From Saprospiraceae bacterium (lineage in GTDB: Bacteria; Bacteroidota; Bacteroidia; Chitinophagales; Saprospiraceae): 35,624 bases of DNA. The position numbers and the translations under genes are program-made. Within the stretch, counting starts at the first letter, position 1, and each line of letters starts with the position of its first letter. The DNA lies in assembly GCA_022841505.1 (NCBI GenBank), contig JALHRK010000023.1, forward strand, positions 1 to 35,624, given 5' to 3'. Positions 16,057-24,450 of the stretch are shown one piece after another. The notes beneath the pieces were generated by a model. That model worked only from the letters and a program-made list of their open reading frames with translations, made no database searches and had not been told where the DNA came from.

Positions 16057-16953
16057 TCAGTTATTCTTAGGCGCGGGAGCAGGCAATGCACCTAATTGTG
16101 CCAAAAGCCCCAAAAAATCGGCGTTCAACCACAATTCTTTGGCTTTTCCATTTTCAAAGTGGAAAGTAACCGTTGCGGTAACGACCACTTTGCGGCCGGT
16201 TTTAGGAATCCCCTGGAAAGCGGCTCCGGTGTGTGTGCCTTCCAGTTGGTGGCGCCTTACAACTTTGTCGCCTTCAGAAATCACATCCAGCGTTGTAAAC
16301 TTTGCATCCGGGAACGCTGCCAATATCTCAGACATTGCCATGTGATAACCCTTCACATCTATTGTTTGTGGCCCCCAGCCATGAAAGCGGGCATCTGCAG
16401 TATAGTGTTTGACGACGGCGTCTAAGTTGCGGTTGTTCAGTTCGGCAAAAATTTGGTCGGATACTTCTTTGTTCGAGCTTTGCGTCAAGCCTTTCATCAA
16501 TTGTGCGTTAAAAGCAGCCAGGTCAAAAGCGATTTCCAGGCGAATTGCTTTTCCAGATGCGTCAAAAGTCCAGTATTGCAAAAACGGAAGTTCAACGCGA
16601 TTGCCTGTAGGCGGATTGCCCATGAGGGAACCTGTGTTCGTACCTAAAAACAAGCCCCGGACTGCCGCCGTCATTTTTCCTTCCGTGCATTCTAATATTT
16701 TGTGTTGGATATCGGGAAAACCGGCCCGAAAAGTCATACCAACGCCTTTATAAGCCTCTAAATTTAATGGCGCAGGCGAAAATGGCAGAAAAACCTGGAT
16801 GTCAGGGCTGAGAAACTGCACTGCTTTGTCAAATTCACCCAGGTCTACCGCTGACCAAAAGCTGCGGACCTGGGTTTCGAGTTTACCGGCATGCGCGGTT
16901 TGAAAAGCGGCAAACAGCAATGCGATCAGAATGGAAGTTTTGAACGATTTCAT
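16057..16953 (-). CDS. Secreted double SnoaL/NTF2-like (ester-cyclase type) protein
   Basis: 298 residues with a signal peptide (MKSFKTSILIALLFAAFQTAHA) and two NTF2-like domains in tandem (about 25-155 and 165-290). Both follow the SnoaL-like polyketide cyclase pattern: VRSFWSAVDLGEFDKAVQFLSPD in domain 1, and IFAELNNRNLDAVVKHYTADA plus HGWGPQTIDVKGYHMAMSEILAAFPD in domain 2. Domain 2 also carries GTHTGAAFQGIPKTGRKV, a hallmark of the ester-cyclase subgroup. Domain 1 is more diverged. The tandem may form an internal dimer-like pocket. The ligand is unknown and the family often lacks enzymatic activity. Confidence 0.8.
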   Translation of the reverse strand: MKSFKTSILIALLFAAFQTAHAGKLETQVRSFWSAVDLGEFDKAVQFLSPDIQVFLPFSPAPLNLEAYKGVGMTFRAGFPDIQHKILECTEGKMTAAVRGLFLGTNTGSLMGNPPTGNRVELPFLQYWTFDASGKAIRLEIAFDLAAFNAQLMKGLTQSSNKEVSDQIFAELNNRNLDAVVKHYTADARFHGWGPQTIDVKGYHMAMSEILAAFPDAKFTTLDVISEGDKVVRRHQLEGTHTGAAFQGIPKTGRKVVVTATVTFHFENGKAKELWLNADFLGLLAQLGALPAPAPKNN

Positions 16954-17142
16954 AATGTAAAGGATAAGGTAAGTGAGTAATCAGATTAAATGTCACATCT
17001 ACCCTGCAAAATTGGCCCTGCAAACCACTGGCAATCAACCCGCTGAAAACAGGATTTTTTTCTACCGGAAAAAGGGGATTTTGCATACAGGACTTGCGAA
17101 GACGGTAAGGAATGCGGTACATTGGGTAAAATTTAAGCGCTT

Positions 17143-19131
17143 ATGCCAATGAAGCCCTTGTTATCCGTTGCGCTGTTGTTGTGCTTGATCTCCGGGCCGA
17201 TGCTGGGTCAGGATGCCTCTAAGCAGGATAGTTTATTGAAATTAGCGCGGGAGGCGCCATCAGATACCGCTAAAGTGTGGGCGCTGATGGAAACTGGCAA
17301 GCTCTTTTTAAACAAGCAATCGGATACGGCAGTGTTTTACCTCAATCAGGCGCTGCACTTAGCGGAAAGCATCCAATTTGAGCGAGGGGTTGCGCGTTGC
17401 CGGATCAATAAGGCAGTGGGCCTGTACGATCTTGGACAATTCGATACGGTAATAAATCTTTGCAAGGCAAGTATTCCCATTTGCGAAAAGCTGAAAATGG
17501 GCAAAGAATTGGTGGCTATTTACAACATGATGGGCAATACCTGGAATTTAAAAGGCAATTACTGGTTGGCCATTGAATATTTTGAAAAATGCTTAGAGGC
17601 GATGAAAACAGCCACCGTGCCGCCCCATTTCCCGGTGGTGGTGAATGACAACCTTTCCATCCTTTACATTAACCTGCATTTGTACGATAAAGCCTTGTTT
17701 TATGCCTCCGGTAGTTTGCAGTTAGCAGAAGAAATCGGCGACGAAGCTACCATCGGAACAGCCTGCCAGCACATCGGATCTGCTTATATTGGATTACAAC
17801 AGAAAGAAAAAGCCCTAACTTATTTCCAACGCGCAGTAGACATTGCCCGAAAACTCGATTACCACCGCTTATTCACGACTTCTATCTCAAATGTTGCCGA
17901 AATCTTAGCTTTTAAGGGCGATCATAAAAAAGCGAAGGCGCTCTACGAAGAAGGGCTGGCTGTATCCAGGAAGCACGATGACCGGGAAGGGTTGGTTTAT
18001 AACCTGCACGGTCTGAGTCTGGAAGCATTCAATGAAAGCAATTACCCGGCAGCAAAAAAATATGCGCAGGAAGGGTTGAAGTGGGCCCAGGAAATGCAGC
18101 TTTCCAGTTACAGCTACGCGCTATATCTGACCCTTTCCGACATTGCCTTACTCGAAGGCGATTCAAAGACTTATACAACTTACCGGAATCGCTACCGCGA
18201 GCTTCGGGATTCGGTTGCTTCCGGAGCGCTGGTTCATGCCCTCCAGGAATTGGAGACCAAATACGAAACTGAAAAAAAGGAGCAGCGCATTACCCAATTG
18301 GAGCAGGAAAAGGAATTGCAACAACTCCGGATTCGCCAAAAAAACAGCCTGATCCTGGGGCTGACGTTTGCCGCTATCGCTTTAGTTGTGCTGGCGTTTT
18401 TATTGCGGCGAAACTTTCGGAACCGTCGAAAAATTCTCGATCAGGAATTGTTAATCCACCGCCAAACCATTAAAGAAATGGAACAGGAACGGCAATTGAA
18501 TATTGCAGCGGCGGTTTTGCAGGGTCAGGAAAAAGAACGGGGCCGCCTCGCGCGCGACCTCCACGACGGCCTCGGAGGCATGCTGTCGGGCATCAAACAG
18601 TCGCTTTTTGCACTCAAAGGTACGGCGCTGAAACCGGAAGCTTCATCGGCGGCCTTAGGGAAGGTTATCGGCGACCTCGACAGCTCGATCGGCGAACTGC
18701 GACACATTGCCCGCAACATGATGCCGGAAGCGCTTGTGCGTTTTGGCCTCAAGGATGCGTTGGAGGATTATTGCGACCACCTCAGGCAAGCCGGCGCCCT
18801 CGACCTCCATTTTCAGGCCTTCGGGATGGAGGCACGCCTACCGCAGGAAACGGAAGTCGTTGTTTTTCGAATTGCTCAGGAATTGCTTAATAATGTGGTT
18901 CGGCATTCCGGTGCATCCCAGGCTTTGGTGCAATTACTGCGCGACGGCAAACGGGTGACCCTGACGGTAGAAGACAACGGCAAAGGCTTTGATTCGGAAT
19001 CGCTTGAACGCGTACAAGGCGTGGGCTGGATGAATATCCGTTCGCGGGTCAGTTATTTGGACGGTTTGTTAGACGTGCGCACAGCGCCGGGCAAAGGTTG
19101 TTCCATCACCATTGAATTTGAAATCTCATGA
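17143..19131 (+). CDS. TPR sensor histidine kinase, NarX/DegS type (HisKA_3)
   Basis: 662 residues: a signal peptide (about 1-22), tetratricopeptide repeats in the periplasm (about 30-330), a coiled coil (about 350-395), one membrane helix (about 400-422), a second coiled coil, a HisKA_3 dimerisation/phosphoacceptor segment (ERGRLARDLHDGLGGMLSGI, His about 474) and an HATPase domain with EDNGKGF and a VGWMNIRSRV lid region. Such kinases phosphorylate a NarL-type regulator. The partner begins inside the last codons (ATGA overlap at 19128-19131). The start at 17143 has a second ATG two codons later. The TPR sensor suggests a protein or peptide ligand in the periplasm. Confidence 0.92.
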   Translation: MPMKPLLSVALLLCLISGPMLGQDASKQDSLLKLAREAPSDTAKVWALMETGKLFLNKQSDTAVFYLNQALHLAESIQFERGVARCRINKAVGLYDLGQFDTVINLCKASIPICEKLKMGKELVAIYNMMGNTWNLKGNYWLAIEYFEKCLEAMKTATVPPHFPVVVNDNLSILYINLHLYDKALFYASGSLQLAEEIGDEATIGTACQHIGSAYIGLQQKEKALTYFQRAVDIARKLDYHRLFTTSISNVAEILAFKGDHKKAKALYEEGLAVSRKHDDREGLVYNLHGLSLEAFNESNYPAAKKYAQEGLKWAQEMQLSSYSYALYLTLSDIALLEGDSKTYTTYRNRYRELRDSVASGALVHALQELETKYETEKKEQRITQLEQEKELQQLRIRQKNSLILGLTFAAIALVVLAFLLRRNFRNRRKILDQELLIHRQTIKEMEQERQLNIAAAVLQGQEKERGRLARDLHDGLGGMLSGIKQSLFALKGTALKPEASSAALGKVIGDLDSSIGELRHIARNMMPEALVRFGLKDALEDYCDHLRQAGALDLHFQAFGMEARLPQETEVVVFRIAQELLNNVVRHSGASQALVQLLRDGKRVTLTVEDNGKGFDSESLERVQGVGWMNIRSRVSYLDGLLDVRTAPGKGCSITIEFEIS

Positions 19132-19754
19132 TCAGGGTATTTATCATTGACGACCATCCGATGGTCATAGAAGGCATCAAATCGCTTTTGGCGCAATCTT
19201 CAGTCGCGGAAATTTGCGGCAGCGCACAAGATGGCAGCACGGCGTTGGAAGCCTTGAAATCCATAGAACCGGAAGTCGCTCTGGTGGACATCAACCTGCC
19301 GGATCTCAATGGAATTGACCTTTGCGGAATGCTCAAAAAACAATTCCCGAAAATCAAAGTACTGGGGCTCAGTACCTTCAAAGAGCGCAGTTACATCACG
19401 CGCATGATCAGTGCGGGCGCCTCCGGTTATCTATTAAAAAACGCTTCCCGCGAGGAATTGGAAGACGCCATCACCGCTGCCTGGCGGGGGCAATTGTACA
19501 TGAGTCTGGAAGCCGCGGCCATCCTCACCAAACCGGCGCCTGATACGCCCGAACTCCCCATGCTCACCGCACGAGAAAAAGAGATTCTGCTGCTAATTGC
19601 AGAAGGTTTGACGAATCAGGAAATTGCCGAAAAGCTGTTCATCAGTCCGCTAACCGTGGATAGCCACCGCAAGAACCTGCTGGCTAAATTTGGAGTAAAA
19701 AACACAGCGGCTATGGTGCGGTTTGCCATAGAATTCAAATTGATCGAATATTAG
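19128..19754 (+). CDS. NarL/LuxR-family response regulator
   Basis: 208 residues: a receiver domain with the acidic pair DD (8-9), phosphoacceptor Asp about 54 (ALVDINLPDLNG) and a conserved Lys in LLKNAS, then a LuxR-type helix-turn-helix (LTAREKEILLLIAEGLTNQE, then LFISPLTVDSHRKNLLAKFG). It is the DNA-binding partner of the TPR kinase, whose stop it overlaps by 4 nt. Its 3' end overlaps the convergent DUF2063 gene by 20 bp, so the two transcripts are antisense at their ends. Confidence 0.95.
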   Translation: MIRVFIIDDHPMVIEGIKSLLAQSSVAEICGSAQDGSTALEALKSIEPEVALVDINLPDLNGIDLCGMLKKQFPKIKVLGLSTFKERSYITRMISAGASGYLLKNASREELEDAITAAWRGQLYMSLEAAAILTKPAPDTPELPMLTAREKEILLLIAEGLTNQEIAEKLFISPLTVDSHRKNLLAKFGVKNTAAMVRFAIEFKLIEY

Positions 19755-20550
19755 CGATAAAAAAACCAGCTTCGAGCCAGGCTTTTTTCCAGTCCATCCA
19801 GGCTTCCCGTGCTTCATTTTCGGGTTTATCGTAAAGCTTAGCCGTCCAATTCAGGGCTTCCTGTACGGTACTGCCTTCCGTCATTTTCTGAAGAAAAGCG
19901 TATTGCGGTGGCAATAAATTAAAAACAGCCGTGCGAAAATCTTTCCGGACAATGGCGATAAAATGTTCCCGGGGCGATGGGATATCCGGATCCTGGTCAC
20001 CCGCCACAGCGCTGTAATAAACGTTCACCGGAAAATCGTATTTGTGGATAGAAAAACAAGGCTGTAGCTGAAGATTTTCTTCGGAATCCGATGCGGCAGC
20101 GTAAGCTTTTCCTTCGTGTCCGGGCGCGTCAAACATCGAATACAAATCCCATTCAAACTGCGCCAGATCAATCATAAAATCAATCCAGGGTTCTTTTTCG
20201 TCCGCTTCCTGATCGGGCCGGGTTTCGCGCAGAAAGGCCGGAAAGCGGGCGCCAAGCAGCGCAAGCGTAGGGCTTGATGAAGGGTATTGCCGGAGGTATT
20301 CTTTGGCGAAATCGTCGAAGAGTTCTTTACCCAGGGCATGGCACAGTGCTTTAAATTGTCCTTCCAAACACTGCAGCAGCCGGGCAACGTACCCCCGCTG
20401 GTAAATAGCCAAACGCTGGGTGGCAGACAAGGTATGGGATGGGGCAATGTGTATAACCGTTTCCTCCTGCAAGCCGGCTTGTCCCGGAAACATCAGCGCT
20501 TGTTGCATCCACGTTTGTATGGCTTCCAGATGTTTGCTGTTCGGATCCAT
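19735..20550 (-). CDS. DUF2063 / HvfC-BufC-like partner of the MNIO enzyme
   Basis: About 271 residues from the ATG at 20550 (MDPNSKHLEAIQTWMQQAL). A TTG at 20559 overlapping the previous stop is the alternative. The N-terminal domain has the marks of the DUF2063 family: LSATQRLAIYQRGYVARLLQCLEGQF, then LGKELFDDFAKEYL and SPTLALLGARFPAFL. The C-terminal part (about 150-271) would be the second, winged-helix-like portion. Such proteins are encoded beside DUF692 enzymes and are thought to present the peptide substrate to them. It lies 5 nt behind the DUF692 gene, in the same operon as the Cys-rich protein. Its 3' end overlaps the convergent response regulator by 20 bp. Confidence 0.85.
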   Translation of the reverse strand: MDPNSKHLEAIQTWMQQALMFPGQAGLQEETVIHIAPSHTLSATQRLAIYQRGYVARLLQCLEGQFKALCHALGKELFDDFAKEYLRQYPSSSPTLALLGARFPAFLRETRPDQEADEKEPWIDFMIDLAQFEWDLYSMFDAPGHEGKAYAAASDSEENLQLQPCFSIHKYDFPVNVYYSAVAGDQDPDIPSPREHFIAIVRKDFRTAVFNLLPPQYAFLQKMTEGSTVQEALNWTAKLYDKPENEAREAWMDWKKAWLEAGFFIANIRSI

Positions 20551-20555
20551 ATTGG

Positions 20556-21521
20556 TCAATTGGTAACGGTATCTTCCATGATTTGTGGCAACAAAAAGCT
20601 GATGGGCGTGGCCACACCATCGTAATTGATGGATGCAGGGTCTTCCGGTTTTGCAGCAACTGTTGCTTGCCCCATAAAATTCCGGGCTTTGTGCAATTCA
20701 GCCAGGCAAGCTTCAAACGAAGGAATATTGCCGTCCCATTCCAGCAAGGTTGAAACCCCGCCGGTTTTGTGCCAGGCTAAGCGGAACAATTCCCAAACCT
20801 CAGATACCACAGGCCGGTCGTGGGTGTCAATGATGTGGGTTCCGCAATGCTGGTGTCCGGCTAAGTGCATTTGAACAATGCTTTCCTGTGGCAAGGTTTC
20901 AATATAAGCCACCGGGTCAAGGCCGGAATTAAAACAAGTCACATAGGTATTGTTGACGTCCAGCAGCAAGCCGCATCCGGTTTCCGCAACTAAACCACTC
21001 AGGAATTCCGGTTCAGGAATTGTCGCATGCGTAAAACTGAGGTAAGTACTCGGATTTTCCAATACCAAAGGCCGTTCTAAATAATCCTGTACCACCCGAA
21101 CCCGATCCACCACATGGCGAAAAGCTTCTTCTGTGAGCGGCAACGGCAGTAAATCGTGCGTATTTGCGCCAAGCACCCCGGTCCAGCACAAATGGTCGCT
21201 GATCCATTTGGGCTGCACCTCGGCTGCAAGCTCGCGCAGGGCTTTGAGGTAGCCAAAATCTACCGGCGCGGTGCTTCCAATGGAGAGCGAAACGCCATGC
21301 ATCACCACCGGGTAGCGCTCGGCAACCTGGCGCAGGACGTGGCGGGGGCGGCCGGCTGAAAACATGAAGTTCTCCGAAATGACTTCAAACCAGTCCACCT
21401 CAGGCCAGTTCGACTGGATATAGTCAAAATGCACATGGCGCAAACCGAGTCCCAGGCCCAGGTTCGGCATGGCTGCCACCTGAGCCTGGAGCTGGGCAAT
21501 ATGGCTGCGATCGGTGCTCAT
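20556..21521 (-). CDS. DUF692 multinuclear non-haem iron oxidative enzyme (MNIO: MbnB/TglH/ChrH/HvfB-like)
   Basis: 321 residues from the ATG at 21521; a TTG at 21527 would add two residues. TIM-barrel marks with the metal ligands of the family are present: [21 protein letters not shown] (Glu about 50), HGVSLSIGS (His about 75), SDHLCWTG (Asp/His about 109-110), [37 protein letters not shown] and LLEWDGNIP. Characterised members use two or three irons to convert peptidyl cysteines (oxazolone/thioamide in methanobactin, cysteine excision in TglH, thiooxazole in bufferins). The ATG overlaps the stop of the Cys-rich protein (ATGA), so substrate and enzyme are translationally coupled. The DUF2063 partner follows. 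Reaction and exact substrate residues are inferred. Confidence 0.93.
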   Translation of the reverse strand: MSTDRSHIAQLQAQVAAMPNLGLGLGLRHVHFDYIQSNWPEVDWFEVISENFMFSAGRPRHVLRQVAERYPVVMHGVSLSIGSTAPVDFGYLKALRELAAEVQPKWISDHLCWTGVLGANTHDLLPLPLTEEAFRHVVDRVRVVQDYLERPLVLENPSTYLSFTHATIPEPEFLSGLVAETGCGLLLDVNNTYVTCFNSGLDPVAYIETLPQESIVQMHLAGHQHCGTHIIDTHDRPVVSEVWELFRLAWHKTGGVSTLLEWDGNIPSFEACLAELHKARNFMGQATVAAKPEDPASINYDGVATPISFLLPQIMEDTVTN

Positions 21522-21988
21522 ATACAACTGCCGCCCCCGCTCATGCCGCTGGCGCCGCAGGCGTTGTAATCCGGGTTGTAATTTTTTTTGAGCCAGGCAG
21601 TTGGAGGACCAACGGGAGACGGAGATGGCCCAAAAGTCCGGCCTGACCGGTTCATCTTCTGTTCGAATATCGTTCTTGCCCGCTGCCAGACGCTTTTGCC
21701 CTGGTTGGGGCCGTCTGTGGAGAACCGTTCGGCATTGATGGGCACAGCGCAGGAGCCTTGCCAGGAACAGGGATTGTCTCCGGGGCGGTTTTGTTCTTCT
21801 GCATTACCATAAAGCCCGCAGCCGCCTTGTCCGCGACAATTGTTCAGGGTATGGCAGGAATGTTCGGCAGCAGTGGCGCAGGTTCCCATGCCCGAACATT
21901 CGTTGGTTCCAAGGCGGTCGTGCCCTTTACAGGCATTCAACCCCATACAAGCGTGCAATTCTAACGGAATATGATTTTGTGAACTCAT
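21518..21988 (-). CDS. 156-residue Cys-rich protein with five CX5C units, candidate MNIO substrate
   Basis: Eleven cysteines. Ten of them form five C-x5-C pairs (CMGLNAC, CSGMGTC, CHTLNNC, CRGQGGC and CSWQGSC share the pattern; the third and fourth units are adjoining), and a final C-x10-C ([12 protein letters not shown]) ends one residue before the stop. The pairs lie in the first 80 residues. A basic, Pro-rich middle (about 95-135, [16 protein letters not shown] and [11 protein letters not shown]) separates them from the Gly-rich Cys tail. There is no signal peptide, so if modified it would first be made in the cytoplasm. It is larger than typical RiPP precursors. Its stop overlaps the start of the DUF692 enzyme and it begins 18 nt after the ferritin-like gene. 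I know no function for this family; a metal-binding role is the alternative to being a modified precursor. Confidence 0.8.
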   Translation of the reverse strand: MSSQNHIPLELHACMGLNACKGHDRLGTNECSGMGTCATAAEHSCHTLNNCRGQGGCGLYGNAEEQNRPGDNPCSWQGSCAVPINAERFSTDGPNQGKSVWQRARTIFEQKMNRSGRTFGPSPSPVGPPTAWLKKNYNPDYNACGASGMSGGGSCI

Positions 21989-22006
21989 GTTGATTCATTT
22001 AATGGT

Positions 22007-23275
22007 TTAAAAACGCACAATGCCATCTGCGCCCACATTTACATCGGGCAGGACTTCGATCCGCTGAATGATATTGGGATCCAATCCCAAAGAGGCAGGA
22101 ACAGCGTTCGCCAAAGCGACTAATTCCTGTTTTGCGGAAGCCAGACTTGTAAATTGGTAATTTTCAAACGTGGGTGCTAAAACTTCCCCTGCTTTGTTGT
22201 TCAAATACAGGTAGCGCATTCCGCCCAGGATTTTATCCAAGATAAAAATCATGCCTTTGTGCATGCCGACATAAAACAGCGTGCTTTGCGCGCTACCTTT
22301 TAAAGTAAAGCTGACTTCTGTGATCAAAAGCAAATAGGAATAAACGGCATTGGCAAGATCAACTAATGGTAAAAACTGGCTTGGATAACCTGCCCGCGTT
22401 GGATTTTCAGGAAACGGATGGACAAAACAATTGAGGTCGTCCGCTTTGAATTTTTTGATCTCTTTGGCCAATTCGTTGTATTTAAACCAGTGGGAATCCT
22501 CGTCTTTTTCCGGATCATCGGCTTTATGCGTTGGATCATCGGCATACCCTTCGCCCTGATGCTGAATGATGCTGATGGCTTTTAAAGCAGATTTTTTGTC
22601 TTTAACCACCATTAATCCGCCGCTGTCTTCATTGTTGGGGTATATGGCCTGGTCGGCGCCCCTTGCCGCAGGATCGAGCGGATTTTCCGGTTGCTGAATG
22701 TAATAAGCGTCTTTCGGGTAAATCGTGTCCACATTATTGGCGGAATAGTACCCCTTTCCTGTTCCTAACTGGTGCGCTTCGTATTTAAAATCGGCGTCGG
22801 TGGTCTGTTCTACGATTAAATTCTCAATATAATCGTAAAACTGGCCGATGGTTTCCCAATTGTCGCCTTCAGGTTTAGCGCCTCTTTTCTCAGGCTTTTC
22901 AATCCCGAGAAACTTCTCTAACTGGCTGTGGGAAAGCTTCGACAATCCTACCGAAAACCCGGCCTTGTGGTGCGGCAGGTTGGTTGGATAAGCGCCCGGA
23001 GATTTGCCGTAAATTTTCGGGGCGCCCCCAAGCGATCGCATGAGGTTGCAGGCCAGCGACATGTGGAGCATTTCTTCCACCGCGACGCTCATAATCAGCC
23101 CGCCGGCCCGGTTTGCAAAAGTGGCCAATGCCTGGCCATCTTTTAGCGGATCACAGGCGCTTGGCAACCGGTTGATCGAATAATAGGTGTACAGATAAAT
23201 GGGAATGGTGCTCAATTCGATCTCCACTGCTGTCTGGAGATGGGCGAGCAGGTTCTGACGTTGGGAATCTGTCAT
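22007..23275 (-). CDS. Ferritin-like protein (PF12902, VioB/RebD-C-terminal type)
   Basis: 422 residues without a signal peptide. It opens with LLAHLQTAVEIELSTIPIYLYTYYSI and continues with VAVEEMLHMSLACNLMRSLGGAP: the E-x-x-H and preceding Glu expected for a diiron four-helix bundle. Two more helices (about 290-350, LANAVYSYLLLITEVSF, then FYVGMHKGMIFILDKILGGM) would complete the bundle. Relatives occur as domains of VioB/StaD/RebD (bisindole biosynthesis) and as stand-alone proteins near Cys-rich peptides. As first gene of the operon, 18 nt before the Cys-rich protein, it could oxidise that protein, supply iron to the MNIO enzyme or act on another substrate. A promoter-like TATATTTG lies upstream. 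Confidence 0.85.
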   Translation of the reverse strand: MTDSQRQNLLAHLQTAVEIELSTIPIYLYTYYSINRLPSACDPLKDGQALATFANRAGGLIMSVAVEEMLHMSLACNLMRSLGGAPKIYGKSPGAYPTNLPHHKAGFSVGLSKLSHSQLEKFLGIEKPEKRGAKPEGDNWETIGQFYDYIENLIVEQTTDADFKYEAHQLGTGKGYYSANNVDTIYPKDAYYIQQPENPLDPAARGADQAIYPNNEDSGGLMVVKDKKSALKAISIIQHQGEGYADDPTHKADDPEKDEDSHWFKYNELAKEIKKFKADDLNCFVHPFPENPTRAGYPSQFLPLVDLANAVYSYLLLITEVSFTLKGSAQSTLFYVGMHKGMIFILDKILGGMRYLYLNNKAGEVLAPTFENYQFTSLASAKQELVALANAVPASLGLDPNIIQRIEVLPDVNVGADGIVRF

Positions 23276-23308
23276 AAGCGTTGTGTTGTAGTGGTTTAGT
23301 TTTGTCTA

Positions 23309-23316
23309 CAAATATA
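23309..23316 (-). promoter_or_regulatory. Bacteroidota-type -7 box TATATTTG of the MNIO operon
   Basis: An exact TAnnTTTG on the minus strand, 33 bases upstream of the ATG at 23275. A TTG lies about 22 bases further upstream, so both parts of the Bacteroidota promoter are present at a suitable distance. It is the only evident promoter for the four genes. Confidence 0.55.
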
Positions 23317-23372
23317 TCACAACGCCTTAATATTTATTCAAATGCTAAAATAAATCTATGTCAATTTTCAAA

Positions 23373-23427
23373 TAGTGTCTGTCTTTATAGTTCGAGAGCA
23401 GACACCCGACTAAATGGACAGACACTA
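23373..23427. repeat. Palindromic element with 11-bp ends, MITE-like family copy 3
   Basis: TAGTGTCTGTC (23373-23383) and GACAGACACTA (23417-23427) are perfect complements. The interior TTATAGTTCGAGAGCAGACA matches the ends of the element at 6384-6513. The right end supplies the stop codon (TAG on the minus strand) of the MBL gene. Confidence 0.7.
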
Positions 23428-24270
23428 AATAGTGATTGGATTTCCAATTACGATCCTGCCATGCAGCGCTTCATCGCGCACCACCGTCGCGCATCCAATT
23501 GCAGGGTCGTGTTCAAAAATGAGCCGGTGGCCGTGATCGGCTGCCTCCTTGAGGATACGGGCCTTTTCTTCTAAGGTCAGCAGTGGGCGTACATCGTATG
23601 CCATGACATAAGGCATGCCAATATGGTGGGAAGAAGGGATCACATCCGCGCAATACAGGTACGTATGCTCGTGGTCGGTGAGCATTGGCAGCATCATGGC
23701 TTCCGTGTGGCCGTATACAAAGCGGAGCGATATCCCCGGCAGCCATTCCACATCTGTGTCCGAAACAGGGATAAAACGCAGAACCCCGGCTTCCTGGAGG
23801 GGCACAAAATTTTCCTGCAAAAACGAGGCTTTTTCCCGGGCATTGGGCTGCATTGCCCAGGCGTAGTGCCGTTCATTCGACCAGTAGGTTGCTTTGGGAA
23901 AAGCGGGGACTAATTGCCCGTTTTCGTCCATTTTTACAGCACCACCGCAATGGTCGAAGTGCAGGTGTGTGAGAAAAACATCGGTAATGTCTTCCGGCGC
24001 AAACCCTTTTTTGCGCAGCGAATCCAACAGCGAAGCATCCCCATGCGGTTCGAAGTGCTTGCGGAAACGGGCGTCCTGCTTGTCGCCGATGCCGGTGTCA
24101 ATCAGGATGATCCGGCCGTTCGTTTCCACCAAAAGGCAGCGCATGGCCCAGGTGCAGAGGTTTTTATCATCGGGCGGATTGAGTTTCCCCCAAATGCTTT
24201 GCGGTACGATGCCAAACATGGCGCCGCCGTCTAATTTGAAATAACCGGTGTCTATGGTGGAAATGATCAT
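23425..24270 (-). CDS. Metallo-beta-lactamase-fold hydrolase
   Basis: 281 residues with the MBL metal motif THLHFDHCGG (about 102-111), a further His in YGHTEAM and Asp in CADVIPS, and a last His in FEHDPA: a full set for two metal ions. The N-terminus (STIDTGYFKLDGGAMFG, then WAMRCLLVETNGRIILIDTG) resembles the lactonase/quorum-quenching and general MBL hydrolase group. It is cytoplasmic, with no signal. Its stop codon lies in the terminal repeat of the palindromic element at 23373-23427, so the last residues may differ from relatives. The substrate is unknown. Confidence 0.9.
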   Translation of the reverse strand: MIISTIDTGYFKLDGGAMFGIVPQSIWGKLNPPDDKNLCTWAMRCLLVETNGRIILIDTGIGDKQDARFRKHFEPHGDASLLDSLRKKGFAPEDITDVFLTHLHFDHCGGAVKMDENGQLVPAFPKATYWSNERHYAWAMQPNAREKASFLQENFVPLQEAGVLRFIPVSDTDVEWLPGISLRFVYGHTEAMMLPMLTDHEHTYLYCADVIPSSHHIGMPYVMAYDVRPLLTLEEKARILKEAADHGHRLIFEHDPAIGCATVVRDEALHGRIVIGNPITI

Positions 24271-24272
24271 AG

Positions 24273-24450
24273 TTGTTCGTTGAGCGTTGTAAGTTGTTCG
24301 TTATAGCCGTGATACGATGATATTTTTCGTTCTTGTCGTTGCCGCTGTTCGTTGAGCGGAGTCGAAACGAGCCGAGAAATTTGATCGGGAAAGGCCAACC
24401 TCATCGCTAAGCTAAACCCATCGAACAACGATCAACCAACAACGATTAAC
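24273..24450. repeat. GTTCGTTG-word palindromic region
   Basis: Repeated GTTGTTCGTTGAGCG words on the left are matched on the right by ATCGAACAACGATCAACC and CAACAACGATTAACC. The centre contains TTCGTTGAGCGGAGTCGAAA, the complement of the loop region at 847-865. It lies between the MBL gene and ribH; I see no gene in it. Confidence 0.5.
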
